Positions 1 through 5,429 of a DNA stretch of 5,429 nt are shown here, piece by piece (within the stretch, counting starts at the first letter, position 1; each line of letters opens with the position of its first letter). The DNA is from Candidatus Fermentibacteraceae bacterium (lineage in GTDB: Bacteria > Fermentibacterota > Fermentibacteria > Fermentibacterales > JCC-6): NCBI GenBank assembly GCA_021162285.1, contig JAGGYZ010000256.1:1-5429 (forward strand), in the 5' to 3' direction. Under the pieces are notes generated by a model, which saw nothing but the letters and a program-made list of their open reading frames with translations, was not told the DNA's origin and searched no databases. The translations under genes and the position numbers were made by a program.

Positions 1-253
1 GGGTCACTCTGTCCGAAGTGATTCGGTGTCTCTCGGCCAGTTGTTTCCGGGTCAGGTTATCGCGGACCAGTTCCTCTTGAAGTTCCATAGCGACGATCAA
101 AGGGTTACGAAATCGCTTTCGGGGAGGTATGATTGGAAGGTCAGGACGGCTGAACCGAAGGATGTCCGGCGTCTCTTCGACGGTTCGACTGTAGTAACAC
201 TCGGCGTGCCACAGAGGAATACGCTCGAAGCCATTTTCAGAAAAAATAAACAA
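1..253 (-). CDS. Partial helix-turn-helix DNA-binding protein, or fragment of one (runs off left edge)
   Basis: Read on the minus strand from 253 to the window edge, this frame stays open for 84 codons after a TGA at 254-256. Residues about 44-60 are basic then hydrophobic (PRKRFRNPLIVAMELQEEL). Residues about 67-84 (LTRKQLAERHRITSDRVT) look like a helix-turn-helix of the kind seen in recombinase-associated and ParB/KorB-like small DNA-binding proteins; the second helix would be KQLAERH and the recognition helix would start at TSDRVT. The frame has no convincing start: TTG at 253 has no Shine-Dalgarno, and the only internal ATG (88) would leave almost nothing before the HTH. By hand count GC is about 54% over 1-240, against about 40% over 241-360. 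It is divergent from the histidine kinase. It could be an intact gene with a non-ATG start, a decayed 5' end, or a fragment from a mobile region. The HTH reading is fairly sure; the gene boundary and function are not. Confidence 0.5.
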   Translation of the reverse strand, partial: MFIFSENGFERIPLWHAECYYSRTVEETPDILRFSRPDLPIIPPRKRFRNPLIVAMELQEELVRDNLTRKQLAERHRITSDRVT

Positions 254-397
254 TCAGGCTATAGGCTCTACACCAAAGTGGGAGCAGTTCTGATTCGTAT
301 TGGCACACAGTGCTTTACAAATGTATATATTTGGCATATCCCCGTTGCGCAAAAACTGGTTTTCATGCATACTTGCACCCTAATGGGGGGCCTGTGG
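254..397. other. Intergenic region upstream of the kinase and the left-edge frame
   Basis: These 144 bp separate the minus-strand HTH frame from the kinase start. They are AT-rich and must hold the kinase promoter if the 398 start is right. TTTACA at 314-319 is a fair -35 match, but nothing 16-18 bases downstream resembles TATAAT. TATATT at 326-331 is a fair -10, with a TG at 322-323, but has no matching -35. No firm promoter, operator or riboswitch can be called. I see no inverted repeat long enough to name as an operator. Confidence 0.4.
385..390 (+). promoter_or_regulatory. Ribosome binding site that decides the kinase start
   Basis: A run of six G lies seven bases before the ATG at 398 and can pair with the pyrimidine-rich 3' end of 16S rRNA. 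The other in-frame ATGs at 365 and 383, and the GTG at 26, have no comparable sequence at the right distance. Together with the signal peptide that begins directly at 398, this favours 398 as the start. Confidence 0.55.
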
Positions 398-3226
398 ATG
401 TCTTTTTTGTTTAAAGGTTTCTGCTTATTTGTTCTGCTGTTTCCGGTTGTCGCCCGGGGAGAGATTCTCTCTCCTGCGGAGAGGCTGTACCTGCAGCAGA
501 ACCCCGAAATCCAGTTTGCAACTCTGGTCGATTACCCACCCTTTGAGTTCATTGATGACAACGGAGAGCGTCAGGGGATGTCCATAGAATTGATAAGATG
601 GATGTCTACCGAGTTCGGTTTTCAAGCAGCTTTTTTCGACATGACGGCACAAGAGGCCCGGGAGGCAGTTCTTTCCGGTGAAGCATATATCATTACCAGT
701 TTTGTCTACACAGACTCTGTAGACAGTCTGTTAAGTATTTCAGAACCCTTATTCGATCTTGCCGTCAGGATTTATGTTCTTCCGGGAACGACTGATATTT
801 CATCCGCCACTGATCTTCAGGGAAGAACCGTGGCTGTTCCGGCAGGTGATAATTCCATTGAGTTTCTTCAGGAACAGGGTATTGGCTGTTCCATTGTTGA
901 GGCAGAAAATTCAACAGATGCCCTGCACCTTCTGCTTGACGGGGAAGTGGATGCGCTTGTTGGCGAAGAGCAGATAGTTGAATTTCATCTGTCGAATCAT
1001 CACAGCCTGGATGATGCTGTTGCCGTTGGTGAAATTCTTTACACAGAGCGTGTCTGTATGGCTGTTTCGGCAGGAGACAGCCTGCTCCGTTCTATTGTTA
1101 ACAAGGGAATAATGTATGCTAAGAAGGAAGGCATTATCTCCGGGATATCCACAAAGTGGCGGGGAAGCCCCTTCCATATTTCAGAAACAAGCAAATTTCC
1201 TTATCTTGTTCAGATCCTGACAGCGTTTGCGATTATCCTTTCTGCTGCCGTTCTGTTTTTTCTGGGGAATCTCCGACTTCGTCATGCGGTGGAAAAGAAA
1301 ACAGAGTATTTAAAAGACAGCGAAAACAGACTTCATCAGGCTCTTGACCAGGCGAACCTTGGCTCGTGGGACTGCGATATTCTTACAGGAGAGGTGATTA
1401 ACAACGACCGTTACTCACTGATGCTGGGGTATTCCCCCGGGGAGATGAATTTTTCCATGTCCGGCTGGCTCAGCCTTATACATCCTGCAGACAGACAACG
1501 CCTGGAATCATATATGGATGAATTTCTCAAAGGGAAAAGTGGACAGTTTGAGAGCGAGTACAGGATGAAAAACAGAGACGGGAAGTGGGTTTCAATTCAT
1601 TCCCGTGGTGGTGTTACAGAGAGAGATCAGAGTGGAAAACCCATAAGAATTGCGGGTATTCATCAGGATGTTACAAGAAGAAAGCATTCAGAATATATGG
1701 CAAGGAAAGCCGTGGAAGACTGGGAAAATACCTTTGATGCCCTTCCCGAATTAATAGCGATACTTGATTCTGAGGGAACTATTGTTCGTGTAAACAAAGC
1801 ACAGGCTATGGCTCTTGGATTAACCAGAGAAGAGTGCAAGGGAAAGAATCTTCATTCTCTGATGTTTCCCGATGACGAAACACACCTCTCCAGAATACCC
1901 GATCTTCTTGCGGGGAAGATCAAAGATACTCATCTTCAAGAGCTGCACATACAGGAGCTTGATGGGGATTTCGAGGTGAGTATGGCAACTTCTGAGGATC
2001 CTGAGGATGGCTCAATCAGAATAATACATGTGGCGAGAAACATTACTTCCAGAAAAGCTGCAGAGAAGAAACAGAAGGAAATGGAAGAACGGGTTCAGCA
2101 CACACAGAAACTGGAGAGCCTCGGGGTGCTGGCAGGGGGAATTGCCCACGATTTTAACAATATTCTTATGGCTATTCGTGGTTACACAGACCTTGCTGTT
2201 TCCTGCGTAGAGGAGGAAGATCAGGTTTTTGTGTATCTGAATGAGATAAACAAATCTGTGAGAACTGCCAGCGAGCTCAGCGGTCAGATGCTTGCCTATT
2301 CCGGCAGAGGAAACTTCGTTATTGAAACTGTCGGAATCAACGATATCATAGATAAGCTGAAACCTATGTCTCAGGTCTCTGTATCCAGGAAAGCCGAGCT
2401 TCAGTTTCATCTTGACGGGAAGTTACCCTGTGTGAGAGTCGACAGTACGCAGATGGAGCAGGTTATTCTGAACCTGCTGACCAATGCCTCCGAAGCAATA
2501 GGTTCTTCTTCTGGAGTAATCACGGTTACAACCGGGCAGGAGAAAAGATTTCCACCTGGCGTGCAGGACAGGCAGGAAGAAAGAGTTTACGTATTTATTC
2601 AGGTTGAAGACACAGGTACCGGGATGTCCGATGAGGTTCTTCAGAAACTGTTCGAGCCTTTCTTTACAACCAGGTTTACCGGCAGAGGGCTTGGGATGGC
2701 TGTTGTCCAGGGAATTGTGGAGGGACACAACGGTTTTATTGAGGTAAACAGCAAGCTTGGAAGCGGCTCATCACTCAAGGTGTTTATTCCAGGATCAGAA
2801 GAAGCTGCAACGGATGCGGAGTCTGATGAGGAAGAGGAGTCTTCTGCAAGGGAAAAGAAGGGAATAGGTGTTCTTCTTGTAGATGATGAAAAGAACATAC
2901 TGTTTGTAGGAAAGCATACACTGACGGAAGCAGGTTACATTGTATACACAGCCAGTGACGGTGAAAAGGCTGTTGAAGAGTACACAAACAACAGTGAGGC
3001 AATTCAGTGTGTAATTCTTGATCTTACAATGCCTGTCATGGATGGTGTTGAGTGCCTCAGAGAGTTGAAGAAACTTGATCCTGAAGTAAAAGTAATCTTG
3101 TCCAGCGGGTACAACCAGCAGGAAGTTGAAAACAGAATTCGTCTTGAAGAAATAGCCGGTTACCTTAAAAAACCCTACGGTCTGAGTACTCTTCGATCTG
3201 AAGTGAAGAAAGTGATCCAAAGCTGA
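398..3226 (+). CDS. Hybrid sensor histidine kinase with periplasmic SBP_bac_3-like domain, two PAS domains and C-terminal receiver
   Basis: This 942-residue inner-membrane kinase probably senses a periplasmic signal and phosphorylates its own receiver. Residues 1-21 form a signal peptide (Lys6, hydrophobic FCLFVLLFPVV, then ARG). Residues 34-257 resemble family 3 solute-binding proteins (VDYPPFEF, GMSIELI, LQGRTVAVPAG, GEVDALVG). Residues 267-290 are a membrane helix, followed by a short charged linker. PAS 1 spans about 309-428 (PAS_3 type, ending IAGIHQDVTRRK). PAS 2 spans about 441-552 (LPELIAILDSEG, ending HVARNITSRK). The dimerisation helix carries GGIAHDFNNIL with phosphoacceptor His584. 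The ATPase has an N-box (Glu687, Asn692, Asn696), G1 (DTGTGM, Asp738), F-box (LFEPFFTT) and G2 (GRGLGM). An acidic linker (799-821) leads to a receiver with Asp829/Asp830, acceptor Asp875 and Lys925. All catalytic residues are present. The frame is open back to GTG 26, but that extension lies antisense to the HTH frame and would bury the signal peptide. No HPt or separate response regulator is nearby, so the output is unknown. Confidence 0.93.
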   Translation: MSFLFKGFCLFVLLFPVVARGEILSPAERLYLQQNPEIQFATLVDYPPFEFIDDNGERQGMSIELIRWMSTEFGFQAAFFDMTAQEAREAVLSGEAYIITSFVYTDSVDSLLSISEPLFDLAVRIYVLPGTTDISSATDLQGRTVAVPAGDNSIEFLQEQGIGCSIVEAENSTDALHLLLDGEVDALVGEEQIVEFHLSNHHSLDDAVAVGEILYTERVCMAVSAGDSLLRSIVNKGIMYAKKEGIISGISTKWRGSPFHISETSKFPYLVQILTAFAIILSAAVLFFLGNLRLRHAVEKKTEYLKDSENRLHQALDQANLGSWDCDILTGEVINNDRYSLMLGYSPGEMNFSMSGWLSLIHPADRQRLESYMDEFLKGKSGQFESEYRMKNRDGKWVSIHSRGGVTERDQSGKPIRIAGIHQDVTRRKHSEYMARKAVEDWENTFDALPELIAILDSEGTIVRVNKAQAMALGLTREECKGKNLHSLMFPDDETHLSRIPDLLAGKIKDTHLQELHIQELDGDFEVSMATSEDPEDGSIRIIHVARNITSRKAAEKKQKEMEERVQHTQKLESLGVLAGGIAHDFNNILMAIRGYTDLAVSCVEEEDQVFVYLNEINKSVRTASELSGQMLAYSGRGNFVIETVGINDIIDKLKPMSQVSVSRKAELQFHLDGKLPCVRVDSTQMEQVILNLLTNASEAIGSSSGVITVTTGQEKRFPPGVQDRQEERVYVFIQVEDTGTGMSDEVLQKLFEPFFTTRFTGRGLGMAVVQGIVEGHNGFIEVNSKLGSGSSLKVFIPGSEEAATDAESDEEEESSAREKKGIGVLLVDDEKNILFVGKHTLTEAGYIVYTASDGEKAVEEYTNNSEAIQCVILDLTMPVMDGVECLRELKKLDPEVKVILSSGYNQQEVENRIRLEEIAGYLKKPYGLSTLRSEVKKVIQS

Positions 3227-3227
3227 T

Positions 3228-4943
3228 TCATTCCAGGAGATTTTCCACTTCTTCAATTATCCCGAAAAGGCCGATAGTTCCCTGAAAATTATCACCGTCG
3301 TCAAATCTTGGTATACCGTTCACGGTAACAGGTATTTTTTCTCCGTCCGGCCTGATAAGAGTAAGCTGGTAGGAACTTCGTTCTCCCATGCTTCTCATCT
3401 CTCTTACCCCTTTTATCCGTCCTGCATCACGCGTGGAGATCAGCGAGCTTAACTCCATGCCTTTCAGCTGCTCTGCAGGGATGCCGGCAATACTGGAAAA
3501 GGCATCGTTGGCGAAAAGAATCCTGTCTTCCTGGTCGCACATGAGAACGCCCTGGTTCAGGCTGTTTACCACAGTATTGTACAGAGACTCAATTCTCTTC
3601 CGGTTCTGATCGGTACGATATCTGTCAATACCCATGGAGATGCTTTCTGCCAGGCCGGAGAACAGAACAAGATCTGTACTGGAAAACACATTTTTCATGG
3701 TGTAGCTCTGAACAACCAGAACACCCCAGACACCTTCCGCTCCCCGGAGAGGAACGCCCATCCACTGGTCACTTGGGGTTCCAATGGGGAGAATCCGGCC
3801 ATCGTCAACCATTCTTTCATAAGTCTCAGTGTCAACCAGAAGCGGCTGACCTGTTGTTCTTACATAGTCTGTGAGGCTTCCCTTCATGGATTCAGAGCCA
3901 ATGAAAGCATCTACACCGTCTTCTCTGTCTACAGAATACGGGAAGGTGTAGGTGTCTGTCGATTTGTGGTAGAAAGCAAAGTACAGGTCAGGAGTGTGTA
4001 CTACCTTTGACAGCTGATTGTGGATAAATTTCAACAGATCCTGCAGGGACTGTGTTTTTATGGTTTCTTCTGCAATGGCATGAAGGACAGAGTAGATGGA
4101 TTCTGCTCTCTGTCTTACAGCTACTTCTTTAAGCAGAAGATCGTTGGCTCTTTTAAGTTCTGCTGTTTTTGAGTCAATCAGGGTGTGTAGTTTGTTCTGC
4201 AGTCTTTTGAGGTTTTCTTCGGCTTTTTTCTTTTTATCAACATCAATTGCAACAACTTCAAAGTAAGCAATTTTGCCAGCTCTGTCGTGCTGGCATGTTG
4301 CAGTAAGAGAAACCCAGAACAGTTTTCCGTTTTTCCTGCGCCATCTTGTTTCAAACCCATTAACGGTTTTGTTCTCATTCAGTAAATCAAGGAGCTTTAC
4401 CCTGTCTGACAGCGTTGCCCACACTTCGGATAGATGCAGATTGTACAGCTGGTGTTCGTTGTCGTATCCAAGCATGGAAACAAGACCCTTGTTTAAATAC
4501 AGAACGCTGCCGGTAACAGCTGCTTTGAATACTCCCACAGGGGAATTTCTATCAAGGCTTTCCAAGTCGTCGGAGCGATGCATCAGCACTTTTTGGAAAA
4601 ACAGGTATTCTGTAACATCTTTAAAGGAGCAGATGTACTTTCTGGCGTCTCCCTGGCCTCTGGCAACCAGCCTTACTTTGAATTCCTTTCTGTCCCCGTC
4701 TGAGTTGTAGGCCACATTGCACGAGCCCTCACCCTGATCCATTTCCACATACATCATCATCTGGGATAGAAAATCGTCTCCGCTGGCCATGCGACCCATT
4801 AGAGCCGAGAGGGAGTCGTTTCTGCAGGGACCAAAAAAACTGTCGAAAGATTGATTGCTTTCAAGAAACTTCAGGTGGTAGTCATAAACAGCGACACCTG
4901 TTTCGTCGTACTCTCTTGCGAAGATTTCAAAAGGATTCTGCAT
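3228..4943 (-). CDS. Orphan PAS-PAS-GAF-PAS sensory protein with no output domain
   Basis: This 571-residue protein has no signal peptide or membrane helix and should be cytoplasmic. Domains in order: a degenerate PAS-like segment at about 5-113 (ending CSFKDVTEYLFF); a clearer PAS with PAC tail at about 125-238 (NSPVGVFKAAVTG, MLGYDNEHQL, RRKNGKLFWVSLT, ending VVAIDVDKKKKAEEN); a coiled coil at about 238-282; a GAF domain at about 283-440 (TTGQPLLVDTETY, QWMGVPLRGAEGVWGVLVVQSY, FSSTDLVLFSGLAESI); and a final PAS at about 450-567 (LNQGVLMCDQEDRILFANDAF, RPDGEKIPVTVNG). The chain ends right after the last PAS strand, with no kinase, GGDEF, EAL, sigma-54 or DNA-binding domain. The ligands are unknown. 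The ATG at 4943 is supported by AGGGGA seven bases upstream. The gene follows the RND gene on the same strand after 94 bp and ends one base from the convergent kinase stop. The domain reading is secure. The role is not: it may act through protein contacts or be a truncated regulator. Confidence 0.85.
   Translation of the reverse strand: MQNPFEIFAREYDETGVAVYDYHLKFLESNQSFDSFFGPCRNDSLSALMGRMASGDDFLSQMMMYVEMDQGEGSCNVAYNSDGDRKEFKVRLVARGQGDARKYICSFKDVTEYLFFQKVLMHRSDDLESLDRNSPVGVFKAAVTGSVLYLNKGLVSMLGYDNEHQLYNLHLSEVWATLSDRVKLLDLLNENKTVNGFETRWRRKNGKLFWVSLTATCQHDRAGKIAYFEVVAIDVDKKKKAEENLKRLQNKLHTLIDSKTAELKRANDLLLKEVAVRQRAESIYSVLHAIAEETIKTQSLQDLLKFIHNQLSKVVHTPDLYFAFYHKSTDTYTFPYSVDREDGVDAFIGSESMKGSLTDYVRTTGQPLLVDTETYERMVDDGRILPIGTPSDQWMGVPLRGAEGVWGVLVVQSYTMKNVFSSTDLVLFSGLAESISMGIDRYRTDQNRKRIESLYNTVVNSLNQGVLMCDQEDRILFANDAFSSIAGIPAEQLKGMELSSLISTRDAGRIKGVREMRSMGERSSYQLTLIRPDGEKIPVTVNGIPRFDDGDNFQGTIGLFGIIEEVENLLE
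3314..3340 (+). terminator. Possible terminator for the kinase, inside the convergent gene
   Basis: On the plus strand, TACCG (3314-3318) can pair with CGGTA (3323-3327) across a TTCA loop. Alternatively ATACC (3313-3317) can pair with GGTAT (3331-3335) directly before a T run ending at 3340. Both stems are short, five base pairs. It lies about 90 bases past the kinase stop, where a terminator is expected because the two stops leave no intergenic space. It also encodes part of the last PAS domain of the opposite gene, so the match could be chance. Confidence 0.3.
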
Positions 4944-4950
4944 ACCACCA

Positions 4951-4956
4951 TCCCCT
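4951..4956 (-). promoter_or_regulatory. Ribosome binding site of the PAS/GAF gene
   Basis: On the minus strand AGGGGA lies seven bases before the ATG at 4943, a good Shine-Dalgarno at good spacing. Another minus-strand ATG at 4951-4949 overlaps it but is out of frame, so 4943 is the preferred start. Confidence 0.6.
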
Positions 4957-4987
4957 GCCTACTAATGTACAAGTCAGAAGTAACAGA

Positions 4988-5022
4988 AGGAAGCCCCTGC
5001 CGTACGGTGGCAGAGGCTTCCT
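4988..5022 (-). terminator. Strong hairpin after the RND gene, probable rho-independent terminator
   Basis: An eight-pair outer stem (AGGAAGCC at 4988-4995 with GGCTTCCT at 5015-5022) and a five-pair inner stem (CTGCC at 4997-5001 with GGCAG at 5009-5013) are separated by one C/A mismatch and close on a seven-base loop. A further GTAACA (4980-4985) and TGTTAC (5033-5038) could pair outside it. On the minus strand it begins 15 bases past the RND stop codon and is followed by a loosely T-rich tract interrupted by C, G and A. The stem is strong but the tail is imperfect, so it could end, attenuate or process the transcript before the PAS/GAF gene. Confidence 0.65.
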
Positions 5023-5037
5023 GTAATTGTGGTGTTA

Positions 5038-5429
5038 CTAATCTTTCGTATTGATGTACATCTTACTCGCAATCCTCTTGCCCATAACAACATAAACACA
5101 CGGTTCAACAAGGAGAGTCAAGGTTGTTGCAGCCAGAAGACCGAAGATCACAGTTATAGCCATGGGAGCCCAGGTCTCTGCACCCTCTCCTATACCCAGA
5201 GCCAGAGGTAACATTGCAAGTATGGTTGTAAGGGCCGTCATGAGGATTGGCCTCAGTCTTGTAGTGGCCGCTTCCACTATTGCCTCGTCGAGACTGGTCT
5301 TCTTCCTGTGAAGAATCTGATTTGCGTAGTCAACCATGACAATGCCGTTGTTTACCACGATTCCGGCAAGCATGAGAACACCGATAAGAGACATCACGGA
5401 GAGGGGGGTTCCAGTAATAAACAGGCCCA
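5038..5429 (-). CDS. C-terminal part of an RND-family efflux permease (runs off right edge)
   Basis: The last 129 residues of a proton-driven RND transporter of the AcrB/HAE1 type, an inner-membrane pump that normally works with a periplasmic adaptor and an outer-membrane channel. The frame is open to the window edge and enters reading GLFITGTPLS, so the GTG at 5397 is an internal valine codon. Three membrane helices are visible, matching TM10 to TM12: about residues 10-33 (SLIGVLMLAGIVVNNGIVMV), 58-80 (LRPILMTALTTILAMLPLAL) and 87-115. The loop with Thr-Arg-Leu-Arg-Pro and the GIGEGAE segment are typical. At the place of AcrB Lys940 this protein has Asn (VVNNG), as do many RND relatives with the GIVVNN motif. 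The TM4 aspartates and the substrate-binding domains are outside the window, so drug, metal or lipid substrates cannot be told apart. The stop is TAG, followed by the hairpin at 4988-5022. Confidence 0.93.
   Translation of the reverse strand, partial: GLFITGTPLSVMSLIGVLMLAGIVVNNGIVMVDYANQILHRKKTSLDEAIVEAATTRLRPILMTALTTILAMLPLALGIGEGAETWAPMAITVIFGLLAATTLTLLVEPCVYVVMGKRIASKMYINTKD

Noticed and set aside
301..316. TGGCAC followed by GC, resembling a sigma-54 promoter upstream of the kinase.
   Set aside because: The downstream GC falls two bases too close to the upstream GG, and the TTGC box is absent.
3161..3175. Six A in CTTAAAAAACCC near the end of the kinase, resembling a frameshift slippery site.
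   Set aside because: It simply encodes the Lys-Lys-Pro motif of the receiver. Both alternative frames give no useful extension and the domain is complete in the zero frame.
3167..3205. Minus-strand T run after possible short hairpins, considered as a terminator for the PAS/GAF gene.
   Set aside because: The only pairings are a four-pair CTTC/GAAG stem and a loopless GAGTACTC palindrome, too weak to call.
2795..3256. Minus-strand open frame of 153 codons overlapping the kinase receiver.
   Set aside because: It is antisense to a well-conserved receiver domain, its translation is rich in Phe, Cys and Tyr with no domain, and it overlaps the real PAS/GAF stop.
4273..4710. Plus-strand open frame of 145 codons inside the PAS/GAF gene.
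   Set aside because: It is antisense to recognisable PAS sequence and its translation is low-complexity Ser/Leu/Phe with no domain.
5029..5211. Plus-strand open frame of 60 codons antisense to the RND gene.
   Set aside because: It lies opposite conserved RND membrane helices, has no ribosome binding site and shows no recognisable protein.

Overview
The window appears to come from a Gram-negative bacterial chromosome of mid-range GC. The evidence is an RND inner-membrane exporter and a sensor kinase with a signal peptide and a periplasmic solute-binding-type input domain. Protein style (hybrid kinase with an AHDFNN H-box, stacked PAS domains, an orphan PAS/GAF protein) would suit an anaerobe of the Desulfobacterota, Spirochaetota or Fibrobacterota kind. 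That is an impression; nothing here fixes the taxon.

Layout. (1) 1-253, minus strand: the 5' part of an open frame that leaves the window on the left and encodes a basic segment followed by a helix-turn-helix. It lacks a good start codon and is richer in GC than what follows, so it may be a gene fragment or the edge of acquired DNA. (2) 254-397: AT-rich intergenic DNA, upstream of the kinase and of the frame on the left. (3) 398-3226, plus strand: a complete 942-residue hybrid sensor histidine kinase (signal peptide, SBP_bac_3-like periplasmic domain, one further membrane helix, two PAS domains, HisKA, HATPase, C-terminal receiver). The open frame extends back to a GTG at 26, but the signal peptide and a G-rich ribosome binding site place the start at 398. 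(4) 3228-4943, minus strand: a complete 571-residue cytoplasmic PAS-PAS-coil-GAF-PAS protein with no output domain. Its stop is one nucleotide from the kinase stop. (5) 4944-5037: a 94-bp spacer holding a strong hairpin. (6) 5038-5429, minus strand: the last 129 residues of an RND efflux permease that enters from the right.

How the parts may work together. The kinase can plausibly sense a periplasmic ligand and pass phosphate from His584 to its own receiver Asp875; its final output partner (HPt protein or response regulator) is not in the window. The PAS/GAF protein follows the RND gene on the same strand and could receive read-through past the hairpin, but it meets the kinase tail to tail and so is not in its operon. 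A functional link between the two sensors, or between either and the exporter, is inference from proximity only. I did not find a clear new defence system, CRISPR array, RNA gene or insertion sequence. The most unusual items are the orphan sensor with no output domain, the missing ligand-binding residues in the kinase's periplasmic domain, and the unannotated HTH fragment at the left edge.
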